33,731 nucleotides of DNA, taken from contig SHWA01000013.1 in assembly GCA_009693995.1 (NCBI GenBank), positions 1 to 33,731 on the forward strand, read 5' to 3'. The position numbers were made by a program, and so were the translations under genes. This DNA is from Alphaproteobacteria bacterium. Lineage in GTDB: Bacteria > Pseudomonadota > Alphaproteobacteria > SHWA01. The first letter of the stretch is position 1; each line of letters opens with the position of its first letter. The notes beneath the pieces are model-generated. The model was not told where the DNA came from and did not search any database. It saw only the letters and a program-made list of their open reading frames with translations. This document shows positions 17,211 to 26,572 of the stretch, one piece after another.

Positions 17211-19805
17211 ATGTTCGCTACTCTCCGCCCCGCGATGGGCGAGCGCTATAACCCGAAGGAAACCGAGCGCAAGTGGCAGGCCGTGTGGGCCGAGCGCGGC
17301 ACCTTTGCCGCGCGGGCCGACCCGGCGCGGCCGAAATACTACGTGCTCGAGATGTTTCCCTACCCGTCGGGGCGCATCCACATGGGGCATGTGCGCAACT
17401 ACACGCTCGGCGACGTGGTGGCACGCTACCAGCGGGCGCGCGGCTGCAACGTGCTGCACCCCATGGGCTGGGACGCCTTCGGCCTGCCGGCCGAGAACGC
17501 GGCGATCGAGCGTGGCGTGCATCCCAAGAAGTGGACCTACGAGAACATCGCCGCCATGCGCGCCGAGCTTCAGGCCATGGGGCTCTCCTACGATTGGGCG
17601 CGCGAGCTCGCCACCTGCGACCCCGACTACTATGTCCACGAGCAGAAGATGTTCCTGGACTTCCTCCGGGCCGGCCTCGCCTACCGCAAGGAGAGCTGGG
17701 TCAACTGGGACCCGGTCGAGAACACGGTGCTGGCCAACGAGCAGGTGATCGAGGGCCGCGGCTGGCGCTCGGGCGCGCCCGTGGAGCGGCGCCGGCTCGC
17801 ACAATGGTTCCTGAAGATCACCGCCTTCGCCGACGAGCTGCTCTCCGCCTTGGCCGTCATGGACCGCTGGCCGGCCCGCGTGCGCCTGATGCAGGAGAAC
17901 TGGATCGGCCGCTCGGAAGGCCTGCGCTTCACCTTCGCCCTGGCCGGGCGGGAGGGCGGGCTCGAGGTCTACACCACGCGCCACGACACGCTCTTCGGCG
18001 CCACCTTCTGCGCGCTCTCGCCCAACCACCCGTTGGCCGAGTCGCTGGCGCAGTCGGACCCCGGCCTGCGTGGGTTCCTGGCGGAATGCTCGCATCTGGG
18101 GACCAGCGAGGAAGCGATTCTGCGCGCCGAGAAGAAGGGCTACGACACGGGCCTCCGCGCCCTCCACCCGTTCCGCCCTGGGGTCACGCTGCCCGTCTAC
18201 GCCGCCAACTTCGTGCTGATGGAGTACGGCGCCGGCGCCATCTTCGGCTGCCCCGCCCACGACCAGCGCGACCTGGACTTCGCCCGCAAATATGGCCTCG
18301 ACGTGATCCCGGTGGTGGCCCCCAAGGGCGCCGGCGCAGACTTCGCTGTGGCCGACGTCGCCTTCCTGGAGCAGGAGGGCGCCCTGATGATCAACTCCGA
18401 TTTCCTGAACGGGCTCGGCGTCGCGGCCGCCAAGGAGGAGGTCGCGCGGCGCCTCGAGGCGGCAGGGGTAGGCACGCGCACCGTGAACTACCGCCTGCGC
18501 GACTGGGGCGTCTCGCGCCAGCGCTATTGGGGCTGCCCGATCCCCGTGATCCATTGCGAGGGTTGCGGCATTCAGCCGGTGCCGGCCAAGGACCTGCCGG
18601 TCACCCTGCCCGAGGACGTGACGTTCGACCAGCCCGGCAACCCGCTCGACCGCCACCCGACCTGGAAGCACGTCCCCTGCCCCGCCTGCGGCGGCGCGGC
18701 CCGGCGCGAGACCGACACCTTCGACACCTTCTTCGAGTCGTCCTGGTACTTCGCCCGCTTCTGCTCGGCCCGCGCGCCCGAGGGGCTGGAGCCGACGCAG
18801 GTCGGCTATTGGATGCCGGTCGATCAGTACATCGGCGGCATCGAGCACGCGATCCTGCACCTGCTCTATTCGCGCTTCTTCACCCGCGCTTTGAAGGCCT
18901 GCGGCTATCCGAGCGTGGACGAGCCCTTCGCCGGCCTGCTCACCCAGGGCATGGTCTGCCACACCACCTACCGCGAGCAGGGCGGCGAGTGGCTTTACCC
19001 CGAGCAGGTGCGGATCGAGACCGACGGCACGCTCAGGCGCGCCGACACCGGCGCCCCCGTGGTCGCCGGGCGCAGCGAGAAGATGAGCAAGTCGAAGCGC
19101 AACGTGGTCGATCCCAGCCCCATCATCGCCGCCTATGGCGCCGACGTGGCGCGCCTGTTCATGCTGTCGGACAGTCCGCCCGAGCGCGATCTCGATTGGA
19201 CCGACGCCGGGGTCGAGGGCGCGCGGCGCTATCTCAACCGCCTGTTCGAGCTGGTCGGCGACGCGCTTCCCTCCCTGCCTCCTGCGCGGGCGCCGCTGCC
19301 GGGAGCCCTCTCGCCCGCGTGCGCGGCGCTCCGCCGCGTGGTGCACAAGACCGTCGCCGCCGTCACCGGCGACCTGGAGCGCTTCCACTTCAACCGCGCC
19401 GTGGCGCGGGCGCGCGAACTGACCAATGCCCTGGCCGAGCTGGACGAGATCGGGCCAGCCGCCGCCGCCGTGCGCCGCGAGGGGTTCGAGGCCCTGGTGC
19501 GCCTGATCGCGCCCATGACGCCCCATATTGCCGAGGAGTTGTGGCGGCGCCTCGGCCACGCGGGTCTCGTGGCCGACGCGCCCTGGCCGGAGGCGGAGCC
19601 GGCGCTGCTGGTGGACGAGTCGGTGACCATTGCGGTGCAGGTGAACGGGCGGCTGCGCGCCACCCTGGAGGTGCTGCGCGACTGCGGCGAGGAAGAACTG
19701 CGCCGCATCGCCCTCGCCGCGCCCAACGTGCAATCCCATATCGGCGCGAAGCCGGTGCGCAAGGTGATCGTGGTGCCAAACAAGATCGTCAATGTGGTGG
19801 TCTAG
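17211..19805 (+). CDS. leuS: Leucine-tRNA ligase
   Basis: Class I synthetase that charges tRNA-Leu and edits mischarged products. From the ATG at 17211 it has 864 residues, the normal bacterial length. Motifs in order: [15 protein letters not shown] near the N-terminus; the HIGH box as HMGH (57-60) in [19 protein letters not shown]; an editing domain with [20 protein letters not shown]; the zinc-like CEGCGIQP...CPACGG pair; [16 protein letters not shown] (624-628) in [14 protein letters not shown]; and the anticodon-binding C-terminus ending [14 protein letters not shown]. An alternative ATG at 17235 (MGERYNPKE) is also plausible; neither has a strong ribosome site. It is followed by lptE, the usual alphaproteobacterial order. 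Confidence 0.97.
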   Translation: MFATLRPAMGERYNPKETERKWQAVWAERGTFAARADPARPKYYVLEMFPYPSGRIHMGHVRNYTLGDVVARYQRARGCNVLHPMGWDAFGLPAENAAIERGVHPKKWTYENIAAMRAELQAMGLSYDWARELATCDPDYYVHEQKMFLDFLRAGLAYRKESWVNWDPVENTVLANEQVIEGRGWRSGAPVERRRLAQWFLKITAFADELLSALAVMDRWPARVRLMQENWIGRSEGLRFTFALAGREGGLEVYTTRHDTLFGATFCALSPNHPLAESLAQSDPGLRGFLAECSHLGTSEEAILRAEKKGYDTGLRALHPFRPGVTLPVYAANFVLMEYGAGAIFGCPAHDQRDLDFARKYGLDVIPVVAPKGAGADFAVADVAFLEQEGALMINSDFLNGLGVAAAKEEVARRLEAAGVGTRTVNYRLRDWGVSRQRYWGCPIPVIHCEGCGIQPVPAKDLPVTLPEDVTFDQPGNPLDRHPTWKHVPCPACGGAARRETDTFDTFFESSWYFARFCSARAPEGLEPTQVGYWMPVDQYIGGIEHAILHLLYSRFFTRALKACGYPSVDEPFAGLLTQGMVCHTTYREQGGEWLYPEQVRIETDGTLRRADTGAPVVAGRSEKMSKSKRNVVDPSPIIAAYGADVARLFMLSDSPPERDLDWTDAGVEGARRYLNRLFELVGDALPSLPPARAPLPGALSPACAALRRVVHKTVAAVTGDLERFHFNRAVARARELTNALAELDEIGPAAAAVRREGFEALVRLIAPMTPHIAEELWRRLGHAGLVADAPWPEAEPALLVDESVTIAVQVNGRLRATLEVLRDCGEEELRRIALAAPNVQSHIGAKPVRKVIVVPNKIVNVVV

Positions 19806-19840
19806 TGGATCGACATAATCGAATGGTTGGCCGGTTGGTA

Positions 19841-19947
19841 CCCCCCTCCCTACCCTCCCCCGCAAGGGGGGAGGGGAAAAAATCGCATGGCGCCGGAATC
19901 TTCCCCCTCCCCCTTTACGGGGGAGGGTTGGGGTGGGGGTGAGGGGA
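19841..19947. repeat. Palindromic CT-rich repeat between leuS and lptE
   Basis: Two hairpins (CCCTCCCCC/GGGGGAGGGG around 19853-19876 and CCCTCCCCC/GGGGGAGGG at 19905-19927) lie inside outer arms CCCCTCCCTACC and GGTTGGGGTGGGGGTGAGGG. The layout is the same as the block at 14657-14796. The right arm runs up to the lptE start and contains GAGGGGA, its only possible ribosome site. Confidence 0.8.
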
Positions 19948-19950
19948 ACG

Positions 19951-20439
19951 GTGCGCGGAATCGGCGCCTTGCTGCTGCTGTTCGCCCTCGGGGCCTGCGG
20001 CTTCACGCCGCTCCACATCGAGCGCGCTGCGGGCGGCGGCGCATCCCCGGCTTTGGCCCAGGTGGCTGTCGAGCCGCTCGAGGGGCGGATCGGCTATGAG
20101 CTGCGCAACCGCCTGCTCGACCGCCTCTCGCCCAGCGGCACGCCGGCCGCCCCGCGTTACCTGCTGCGCCTGAAGCTGCACGAGAACAGCGCGCCGCTGG
20201 CGGTGCAGCTCGACGCCCGCGTCACCCGCTACAACCTCACCCTCGACGCCAGCTATCAGATGCTGGACGCGAGGCAGGGCACGGTACTCTTCACCGGCAA
20301 CGCCCGCGCCATCGGCAGCTACAACGTGGTCGACTCGCCCTTCGCCACCGAGAGTTCGCGCATCTCGACCGGCGTACGTGCCGCGCGCACCCTCGCCGAC
20401 GACATCGAGGCGCAGCTCGCCGCCCGCTTCGGCGGCTGA
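19951..20439 (+). CDS. lptE: LPS-assembly lipoprotein LptE
   Basis: Outer-membrane lipoprotein that plugs and helps fold the LptD translocon for lipopolysaccharide. From a GTG at 19951 it has 162 residues: a short lipoprotein signal (GIGALLLLFALGACGFTPLH, lipobox LGAC, followed by the GFTPLH typical of alphaproteobacterial LptE), then YLLRLKLHENSAPLAVQLDA, ARVTRYNLTLDASYQMLDA and SYNVVDSPFATESS. No ATG is available; GTG codons at 19933 and 19939 are alternatives, but both lie inside the palindromic repeat. Its position after leuS supports the call. The holA gene that usually follows is absent; a convergent dehydrogenase gene comes instead. Confidence 0.92.
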   Translation: MRGIGALLLLFALGACGFTPLHIERAAGGGASPALAQVAVEPLEGRIGYELRNRLLDRLSPSGTPAAPRYLLRLKLHENSAPLAVQLDARVTRYNLTLDASYQMLDARQGTVLFTGNARAIGSYNVVDSPFATESSRISTGVRAARTLADDIEAQLAARFGG

Positions 20440-20445
20440 GGCGGC

Positions 20446-21429
20446 TCAGAACCCTTCGATCACCCGGTCCGGCGGGGCGTGGCCGTCGGCGAAGGTCTTG
20501 ATGTTGATGATCACCTTCTCGCCCATGTCGATGCGGCCCTCGAGCGTGGCCGAGCCCATGTGCGGCAGCAGCACGGCGTTGTCGAGTTCCAGGAGCTTCG
20601 GATTCACCGCCGGCTCGTGCTCGTAGACGTCGAGGCCGACGCCGGCGATGCGGCCCTCGCGCAGCAGCCGCGTCAGCGCGGTCTCGTCGATCACCTCGCC
20701 CCGCGAGGTGTTGACGATATAGGCATGGGGCGGCACCAGCTTGAGCCGGCGCGCCGACAGCAGGTGGTAGGTCGCCGGCGTGTGCGGGCAGTTGACCGAG
20801 ATCACGTCCATGCGCGCCAGCATCTGGTCGAGACTTTCCCAATAGGTCGCCTCGAGCTCGTGCTCGACCACCGCGGGCAGGCGGTTGCGCTTGTGATAGT
20901 GGATCGAGAGGCCGAAGCCGCGGGCGCGCCGCGCCACCGCCTGGCCGATCCGGCCCATGCCGACGATGCCGAGACGCTTGCCCCAGATGCGGTGGCCGAG
21001 CATGGCGGTCGGGCTCCAGCCCTGCCACTGGCCGGTCTTGACCAGGCGGTTGCCCTCGGTCAACCGGCGCGCCACCGCGAGGATCAGCGCCAAGGTCATG
21101 TCGGCGGTGTCCTCGGTGAGGACGCCCGGAGTCGACGTCACCGTGATGCCGCGCTGGCGCGCCGAGGCGAGGTCGATGTGATCATAGCCGGTGCCGAAGC
21201 TGGCGATCAGCTTGCAGGCCGGGTTGGCGTGGGCGAGGACGCGGGCGTCGATGCGATCGGTCACCGTCGGCACCAGCACCTCGGCGACGCAGACCGCCTC
21301 ACTCAGCTCCGCCTGGGACATGACGTGATCGTCGGTGTTGAGGCGCGCATCGAACAGCTCCATCATGCGCGTCTCGATCGCGTCGGGCAGCTTGCGGGTC
21401 AGCACCACGACCGGCTTCTTGTTCGCCAT
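20446..21429 (-). CDS. D-2-hydroxyacid dehydrogenase (glyoxylate/hydroxypyruvate reductase type)
   Basis: NAD(P)H-dependent reductase of the D-isomer 2-hydroxyacid dehydrogenase family, closest in style to glyoxylate or hydroxypyruvate reductases. The 327 residues show the nucleotide loop GMGRIG (157-162) in KRLGIVGMGRIGQAVARRA and the catalytic triad Arg243 (NTSRGEVID), Glu272 (YEHEP) and His290 (LLPHMGSAT). The ATG at 21427-21429 has GAGAGGGG about 5 bases upstream, which decides it over a longer frame to 21525. It converges on lptE with 6 bases between the stops and diverges from the SH3 gene. Substrate preference cannot be settled from the sequence. Confidence 0.92.
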   Translation of the reverse strand: MANKKPVVVLTRKLPDAIETRMMELFDARLNTDDHVMSQAELSEAVCVAEVLVPTVTDRIDARVLAHANPACKLIASFGTGYDHIDLASARQRGITVTSTPGVLTEDTADMTLALILAVARRLTEGNRLVKTGQWQGWSPTAMLGHRIWGKRLGIVGMGRIGQAVARRARGFGLSIHYHKRNRLPAVVEHELEATYWESLDQMLARMDVISVNCPHTPATYHLLSARRLKLVPPHAYIVNTSRGEVIDETALTRLLREGRIAGVGLDVYEHEPAVNPKLLELDNAVLLPHMGSATLEGRIDMGEKVIINIKTFADGHAPPDRVIEGF

Positions 21430-21594
21430 CTCGCCCCTCTCCAGGCCCTCTCCCCGGGCGCGCGTCGGTTTAAGCCAAGGCTTCCCACGCTTGTCCAGGC
21501 ACGGTGCGCGCCGCGGCTTGACCACGCGCCGGCACCGCCCTTAAGTATCGCACCTCGCTCCCACCCGCGTCCCCTGCGTTGGCACCGGCGCGAC

Positions 21595-22095
21595 ATGCGG
21601 CCCCAACCTTTGCGCAGGCTCCTCTCCCGCGTGGCGCTCGCCGCCCTGGTCCTCGGCCTCGTGCTGGCGCTGGCGCCGGGCGCCGACGGTGGCGAGACCC
21701 GGTTCGTATCGCTGCGTTCCGACAAGGTCAACCTGCGCGCCGGACCCGGCACCCGCTATCCGGTCGAATGGGTCTACCAGCGCCGCGCGCTTCCCGTCGC
21801 CATCATCGCCGAGTTCGACATCTGGCGCAAAGTCCGCGGGCCCGACGGCACCGAGGGGTGGGTGCACCAGAGCCTGCTCTCCACGCGGCGCACGGTGATC
21901 GTGACCGGCGAGCTGCGCACCGTCCGCCGCCGAGCCGAGGCGGACGCGCCGGTGGTGTTCCGCATCGAGGGCGGGGCGACGGCGCGCCTGATGCGCTGCG
22001 GCACCGAGTGGTGCCAGATCGAGGCCGAACGGATGAAAGGCTGGGTCGAGCGCGCGGCGCTCTGGGGTCTGCTGCCGGGCGAGATCGTGGATTGA
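21595..22095 (+). CDS. Secreted SH3b domain protein
   Basis: Predicted periplasmic protein, 166 residues, with a signal peptide or anchor (LLSRVALAALVLGLVLALAP, residues 9-28) and two bacterial SH3-like domains. The first has VNLRAGPGTRYPVEWVY (45-61) and DGTEGWVHQSLLS. The second, GELRTVRRRAEADAPVVFRI with CQIEAERMKGWVERAALWG, is the usual tail of this family (DUF1058-like). Such domains often bind peptidoglycan. The ATG at 21595 starts a clean signal; longer open frames upstream overlap the dehydrogenase gene. It heads a short run with the twin-membrane-segment gene and the adenosyltransferase. Confidence 0.9.
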   Translation: MRPQPLRRLLSRVALAALVLGLVLALAPGADGGETRFVSLRSDKVNLRAGPGTRYPVEWVYQRRALPVAIIAEFDIWRKVRGPDGTEGWVHQSLLSTRRTVIVTGELRTVRRRAEADAPVVFRIEGGATARLMRCGTEWCQIEAERMKGWVERAALWGLLPGEIVD

Positions 22096-22178
22096 CGTTT
22101 CAGGCGCGAACCGGCGGGCTTTGACGCCCGGGCCGCGACGGCCTATCTCTGGATGATCCGAGCCTCGGAGGTGCGGTG

Positions 22179-22385
22179 ATGCTCAAGACGGCGCTGATGG
22201 TGGCGATGGGCGTGACGCTGGCCGCGGTGGTGGTCGCGCTCGCGCTCGGACTCTTCACCATGGCGCGGGGCGGCGCGTTCAACGCCCGCTACGGCAACAA
22301 GCTGATGCGCGCCCGGGTCCTGCTCCAGGCCCTCGCCATCCTGCTGCTGGCCGCGATCTTCTGGCTCAACCAGCAAGGCGGGTAG
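22179..22385 (+). CDS. Small twin-transmembrane protein (HIG1-like)
   Basis: A 68-residue membrane protein with two hydrophobic helices (ALMVAMGVTLAAVVVALALG and VLLQALAILLLAAIFWL) joined by a basic loop, FNARYGNKLMRARVL. The layout and the YGNKLMRARV loop fit the alphaproteobacterial twin-transmembrane/HIG1 family, in which some members associate with cytochrome oxidase. GGAGG precedes the ATG by 7 bases. It lies 10 bases before the adenosyltransferase gene, a common alphaproteobacterial pairing. Role in the cell unknown. Confidence 0.88.
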   Translation: MLKTALMVAMGVTLAAVVVALALGLFTMARGGAFNARYGNKLMRARVLLQALAILLLAAIFWLNQQGG

Positions 22386-22395
22386 GAACCCATCC

Positions 22396-22959
22396 ATGGT
22401 GACCTTGACGCGCATCTACACCCGCGGCGGCGACAAGGGCGAGACCTCGCTCGGCTCCGGCACGCGGGTGCCCAAGCACGACCTCCGGGTCGCCGCCTAC
22501 GGCACCGTGGACGAGGCCAACGCCGCCGTCGGCTTGGCGCGCCTGCATACCGCGGGCGCGGCGGATGCCATGCTGCACCGCATTCAGGACGACCTGTTCG
22601 ACCTCGGCGCCGATCTCTGCACACCAGGCGATGACTTCAATGATTCCAAGAGCTTGCGCATCGTCCAGGAACAGGTCGACCGGCTCGAGCGGGAAATCGA
22701 CGGGATGAACGCAACGCTGGCGCCGCTGAAATCCTTCGTGCTGCCAGGCGGCACCGCGGCTGCGGCCTACCTGCACCTGGCGCGGACCGTGGCGCGGCGG
22801 GCGGAGCGGTTGATCACCGAGCTCGCCGGCCGGGAAGCCGTAAACCCGGCAGCGATCCGTTATATCAACCGCTTATCCGACCACCTGTTCGTGCTCTCGC
22901 GCCACGTCAATGGCGACGGCGCCAAGGACGTGCTGTGGCGCCCGGGCGCCAACCGGTGA
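22396..22959 (+). CDS. Cob(I)alamin adenosyltransferase, PduO type
   Basis: Transfers the adenosyl group of ATP to reduced cobalamin, making coenzyme B12. The 187 residues carry the PduO-type ATP loop YTRGGDKGETSLGSG (8-22), AAYGTVDEANAAVGLA and the C-terminal AIRYINRLSDHLFVLSRHVN. It belongs to the five-helix PduO group, not the CobA group. It sits between the twin-membrane-segment gene and the etf operon, an order common in Rhodospirillales. It may serve a B12-dependent mutase elsewhere in the genome. No cobalamin riboswitch is seen upstream. Confidence 0.95.
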   Translation: MVTLTRIYTRGGDKGETSLGSGTRVPKHDLRVAAYGTVDEANAAVGLARLHTAGAADAMLHRIQDDLFDLGADLCTPGDDFNDSKSLRIVQEQVDRLEREIDGMNATLAPLKSFVLPGGTAAAAYLHLARTVARRAERLITELAGREAVNPAAIRYINRLSDHLFVLSRHVNGDGAKDVLWRPGANR

Positions 22960-22999
22960 CCAGCGGACAACCCCCGCCGCGGCGGTTCTGCCCCGTGCG

Positions 23000-23028
23000 T
23001 TGACACACCCCTGTCATCCGCCTATTTT
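23000..23028 (+). promoter_or_regulatory. Housekeeping promoter of etfBA
   Basis: TTGACA (23000-23005), a 17-base spacer and TATTTT (23023-23028) form a near-consensus sigma-70 promoter, about 140 bases before the etfB start. A GCACT/AGTGC inverted repeat (23030-23034 and 23044-23048) covers the expected transcription start and could be an operator; its regulator is unknown. Confidence 0.7.
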
Positions 23029-23164
23029 TGCACTGCATCATAAAGTGCCGTTCCAATGATCGGAATTGCGACCGGTCGATGGGGCTGGGCGGGGTTGGCG
23101 GCCTTCGCACCCGCAACCTGTTGCCCCGTCAGCGACGGCGCCAGACCGGGGTGGAGTGAACGGC

Positions 23165-23914
23165 ATGAAGGTGCTGGTCGCCGTCAAGCGGGTGGTCGAC
23201 TACAACGTCAAGATTCGGGTCAAGGCTGATCAGAGCGGCGTCGAGACTAGCAACGTCAAGATGTCCATGAACCCGTTCGACGAGATCGGGGTGGAGGAGG
23301 CGTTGCGCCTGCGCGAAGCCGGCAAGGCGACCGAGGTGATCGTGGTCTCGCTCGGTCCTGCCGCCTGCCAGGAGACCATCCGCACCGCCCTCGCCATGGG
23401 CGCCGACCGCGGCATCCTGGTGGAGACCGATGCCGAGTTGCAGCCCTTAGCCGTAGCCAAGCTGCTGCAGAAGGTGGCGGCGGTGGAGCAGCCTGGGCTG
23501 GTGATCCTCGGCAAGCAGGCGATCGACGACGACGCCAACCAGACCGGCCAGATGCTGTCCGCGCTGCTTGGCTGGAGCCAGGGCACCTTCGCCTCCAAGC
23601 TGGTGATCGAGGGGGCGACCGCCCTGGTCACGCGCGAGGTCGATGGCGGCCTCGAGACGCTCAAGCTCAAGATGCCGGCGGTGGTCACCACCGACCTCCG
23701 GCTGAACGAGCCGCGCTATGCCTCCCTCCCCAACATCATGAAGGCCAAGAAGAAGCCGATCGTGCGCATGACCCCGGCCGAGCTCGGCGTCGACGTGACG
23801 CCCCGTCTCGCCACCCTCAAGGTGGTCGAGCCGCCGAAGCGCAAGGCCGGCGTCAAGCTGAAGAGCGTGGCCGAGCTGGTGGAGAAGCTGCGCAATGAAG
23901 CCGGGGTGATCTGA
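23165..23914 (+). CDS. etfB: Electron transfer flavoprotein, beta subunit
   Basis: Small ETF subunit (249 residues) that, with EtfA, takes electrons from acyl-CoA dehydrogenases and passes them to the quinone pool via ETF:quinone oxidoreductase. The N-terminus [20 protein letters not shown] and the segment [20 protein letters not shown] are typical, as is the AMP-site stretch [20 protein letters not shown]. The recognition loop [20 protein letters not shown] contains the lysines and leucine that dock dehydrogenases. GGAG lies 8 bases before the ATG at 23165, which decides it over a longer frame. Its stop overlaps the etfA start (TGATG), so the subunits are coupled. Confidence 0.97.
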   Translation: MKVLVAVKRVVDYNVKIRVKADQSGVETSNVKMSMNPFDEIGVEEALRLREAGKATEVIVVSLGPAACQETIRTALAMGADRGILVETDAELQPLAVAKLLQKVAAVEQPGLVILGKQAIDDDANQTGQMLSALLGWSQGTFASKLVIEGATALVTREVDGGLETLKLKMPAVVTTDLRLNEPRYASLPNIMKAKKKPIVRMTPAELGVDVTPRLATLKVVEPPKRKAGVKLKSVAELVEKLRNEAGVI

Positions 23915-24846
23915 TGCCGGTCCTGGTGGTCGCCGAGCACGCGGCCGGGCACCTCAAGCGCGCCTCCCTCAGCGCGATCACCGCGGGCCTGCGCCTGGGC
24001 GAAGTGCATGTGCTGCTGACGGGCGAGGGCCTCGGCCCCGCCGCGGCAGCCGCGGCCGCCCTCAAAGGGGTCGCCCGGGTGCGGACTGCCGAGGCCGCGC
24101 TCTACGCCCATGGCCTGGCGGAGCCGACCGCGGCGTTGCTCGCCGGACTGGCCAAGGACTACAGCCACGTGCTGGCGGCCGCCAGCACCTTCGGCAAGAA
24201 CGTGATTCCGCGCGCCGCCGCCCTGCTCGACCTGCAGCCGATTTCCGAGGTGATCGAAATCCTCGACGCCGCCACCTTCGTGCGCCCGATCTACGCCGGC
24301 AATGCCCTGGCCACCGTGCGCTCGGCCGATGCCACCAGGCTGATGACGATCCGCGCCACCGCGTTCGCGGCGGCCGAGGAGACGGGCGGCCAGGCCACGA
24401 CCGAATCCGTTGCCACCGCCGCCGATCCCGGGCTTTCCCAGTTCGTGCGCCAGGAGATCAGTGCGACCGAGCGGCCCGAGCTGACCAGTGCGCGCGTGGT
24501 CATCTCCGGCGGGCGCGGCATGCAGAGCGGCGAGAACTTCGTGATCCTGGAGCGGGTCGCCGACCTGCTCGGTGCCGCGGTCGGCGCCAGCCGGGCCGCG
24601 GTCGATGCCGGCTTCGTGCCGAACGAGTACCAGGTCGGCCAAACCGGCAAGATCGTGGCGCCCGAGCTCTACATCGCGGTCGGCATTTCCGGCGCCATCC
24701 AGCACCTGGCCGGAATGAAGGACAGCAAGGTGATCGTCGCCATCAACAAGGACGAAGAGGCGCCGATCTTCCAGGTGGCCGACTACGGCCTGGTCGGCGA
24801 CCTGTTCAAGATCGTGCCGGAGCTCGCCGACGCCCTCAGGAAGTGA
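23914..24846 (+). CDS. etfA: Electron transfer flavoprotein, alpha subunit
   Basis: Large ETF subunit (310 residues) that binds most of the FAD. The N-terminal domain starts [20 protein letters not shown]. The C-terminal FAD domain has [60 protein letters not shown] and [20 protein letters not shown], all family signatures. Start and stop overlap with etfB supports one transcript. The 3-hydroxyacyl-CoA dehydrogenase gene follows after 71 bases and probably shares the transcript, linking the module to fatty acid or polyhydroxybutyrate metabolism. Confidence 0.97.
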   Translation: MPVLVVAEHAAGHLKRASLSAITAGLRLGEVHVLLTGEGLGPAAAAAAALKGVARVRTAEAALYAHGLAEPTAALLAGLAKDYSHVLAAASTFGKNVIPRAAALLDLQPISEVIEILDAATFVRPIYAGNALATVRSADATRLMTIRATAFAAAEETGGQATTESVATAADPGLSQFVRQEISATERPELTSARVVISGGRGMQSGENFVILERVADLLGAAVGASRAAVDAGFVPNEYQVGQTGKIVAPELYIAVGISGAIQHLAGMKDSKVIVAINKDEEAPIFQVADYGLVGDLFKIVPELADALRK

Positions 24847-24917
24847 GGCGGCGAGCTCGGGGTGACGGTCGCCCGGCCAAAGGCGGCGCGGGAGCCGAAC
24901 CGGAAGGAGTTGGAGTG

Positions 24918-25793
24918 ATGGGCATCGAGAACGTCGGCGTCATCGGCGCCGGGCAGATGGGCAGCGGCATCGCCCATGTCTGCGCCCTCAACGGCTACGG
25001 CGTCATGCTCTACGACGTCTCGGCGGAGCGCCTGGAACGGGGCCTGGCTGACATCGACCGTAACCTGACCCGCCAGGTCAGCCGGGGCCGCATCAAGGAG
25101 ATCGACCGCAACGCGACCTTGAAGCGGATCAAGACCAGCCTCAAGATGGAGGACTTCGGCGGCTCCGACATCGTGATCGAGGCGGCGACCGAAGACGAAT
25201 CGGTCAAGCGCGAGATCCTGAAGCGCCTCGTGCCGATGCTCCGATCCGACGCCGTGATCGCCTCGAATACCTCGTCCATCTCGATCACCCGGCTGGCCGC
25301 GGTCACCGACCGCCCGGCCAAGTTCATCGGCATGCATTTCATGAACCCGGTGCCGGTGATGAAGCTGGTGGAGATTATCCGCGGCATCGCCACCGACGAG
25401 ACCACCTTCGTCGCCGCGCGCAAGCTGGCCGAAAGCCTGGGCAAGACGGTCGCCGTCTCCGAGGACTTCCCCGCCTTCATCGTCAACCGCATCCTGCTGC
25501 CGATGATCAACGAGTCGATCTACACGCTCTATGAGGGCGTGGGCTCGGTCGAATCCATCGACATCGCCCTCAAGCTCGGCGCCAACCATCCCATGGGGCC
25601 GCTCGAGCTCGCCGACTTCATCGGGCTCGACGTGTGCCTCTCGGTGATGCAGGTGCTCTACGACGGCCTGGCCGACTCCAAGTACCGGCCCTGCCCGCTC
25701 TTGGTGAAATACGTCGAAGCCGGCTGGGTCGGGCGCAAGGCCGGCCGCGGCTTCTACGACTACACCGGCGAGAAGCCGGTGCCGACGCGGTAG
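24918..25793 (+). CDS. hbdA: 3-hydroxybutyryl-CoA dehydrogenase
   Basis: NAD(P)-dependent dehydrogenase interconverting 3-hydroxybutyryl-CoA and acetoacetyl-CoA. The 291 residues show the Rossmann loop [20 protein letters not shown] (9-28), the catalytic segment [20 protein letters not shown] (family His, with a Glu in the same stretch), [19 protein letters not shown] and [20 protein letters not shown]. It is the short single-domain form without a fused hydratase. AAGGAG lies 8 bases before the ATG at 24918. Probably last in the etfBA operon. About 50 bases after its stop lies the left end of the RAYT unit. Confidence 0.96.
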   Translation: MGIENVGVIGAGQMGSGIAHVCALNGYGVMLYDVSAERLERGLADIDRNLTRQVSRGRIKEIDRNATLKRIKTSLKMEDFGGSDIVIEAATEDESVKREILKRLVPMLRSDAVIASNTSSISITRLAAVTDRPAKFIGMHFMNPVPVMKLVEIIRGIATDETTFVAARKLAESLGKTVAVSEDFPAFIVNRILLPMINESIYTLYEGVGSVESIDIALKLGANHPMGPLELADFIGLDVCLSVMQVLYDGLADSKYRPCPLLVKYVEAGWVGRKAGRGFYDYTGEKPVPTR

Positions 25794-25842
25794 ACCGGGG
25801 CGGCCCCGTCTATGCTCAATGGATAGATAGGGCTGGTCGGGT

Positions 25843-25867
25843 AATTTCGGGGACACAATACTTAATT
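25843..25867 (-). repeat. Left inverted end of RAYT unit
   Basis: A 25-bp sequence that reads, on the minus strand, as the same motif as the right end, with one extra A near TCCCCGAAATT. It faces inwards and lies 33 bases before the transposase ATG. Confidence 0.85.
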
Positions 25868-25900
25868 GCGCCATCCGCGCCTCCCTGCTATTCTAACTTC

Positions 25901-26572
25901 ATGGCACGATTGGCGCGGGTGGTGGTTCCGGGCGTCCCGCATCATGTGACGCAGCGTGGGAACCGCCGCCAAAAGACCTTCTTCGGCGAGGACGACTACG
26001 CGGCCTATCTGGCCCTGGTCGCCGAGGGCTGTCGCGCCGCCGGCGTCCAGGTGTGGGCGTACTGCCTGATGCCGAACCACGTCCACATGATCATGGTGCC
26101 GCGCGACCCGGACGGCCTGCGGGCCGCCCTCGGCGAGGCGCATCGCCGCTACACCCGCCACGTCAACCTGCGCCGCGATTGGCGCGGCTATCTGTGGCAA
26201 GGGCGCTTTGCCTCGTTCCCGATGGAGGAGCCGCATCTGCTCGCCGGGGCGCGCTATGTCGAGCTCAACCCGGTGCGGGCCAAGCTGGCGCGGCGGGCGC
26301 GGGACTGGCGCTGGTCGAGCGCGCGCGCTCATCTCACCGGCGAGGACGACGCGCTGGTGCGGGTACGGCCACTGCTCGATCTGGCGCCGGATTGGGCCGG
26401 ACTGCTCGCCGCGGGCCTGGACGACGCCGAGCGCGAGGCGATCCGCGCCGCCGAGCGCACCGGCCGGCCGCTCGGCTCCAAGGCCTTCGTCGCCCGGCTC
26501 GAACGCCGACTGGGGCGCACGCTCGCGCGCCAAAAACGCGGGCCCAAGCCGCCGGTGGAGAGTGGGAATTAA
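25901..26572 (+). CDS. REP-associated tyrosine transposase (Y1 HUH family)
   Basis: Single-strand-acting HUH transposase of the IS200-like Y1 superfamily, RAYT branch, 223 residues. The N-terminus ARVVVPGVPHHVTQRGNRRQ is the RAYT signature. The metal site is His60 and His62 in CLMPNHVHMIMVP. The likely catalytic tyrosine is Tyr119 in GARYVELNPVRAKLARRA, followed by DWRWSSARAHL as in the family. The ATG at 25901 gives this N-terminus; the longer open frame upstream overlaps the dehydrogenase gene. The last codons (Asn, stop) are made by the right end repeat. It looks intact, with all core residues present. Confidence 0.94.
   Translation: MARLARVVVPGVPHHVTQRGNRRQKTFFGEDDYAAYLALVAEGCRAAGVQVWAYCLMPNHVHMIMVPRDPDGLRAALGEAHRRYTRHVNLRRDWRGYLWQGRFASFPMEEPHLLAGARYVELNPVRAKLARRARDWRWSSARAHLTGEDDALVRVRPLLDLAPDWAGLLAAGLDDAEREAIRAAERTGRPLGSKAFVARLERRLGRTLARQKRGPKPPVESGN

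Noticed and set aside
17273-19942. An 889-codon plus-strand frame overlapping leuS
   Set aside because: Arg/Gly/Pro-rich shadow in another frame of leuS, with no domain.
16863-20018. A 1051-codon open frame on the minus strand opposite leuS
   Set aside because: It is antisense to leuS, which has all family motifs, and its product is rich in Arg, His, Gly and Gln as expected of a GC-rich shadow frame.
21538-21552. CTTAAGTATCG resembles the start of the RAYT end motif
   Set aside because: Only about nine bases match and the TGTCCCCG core is absent.
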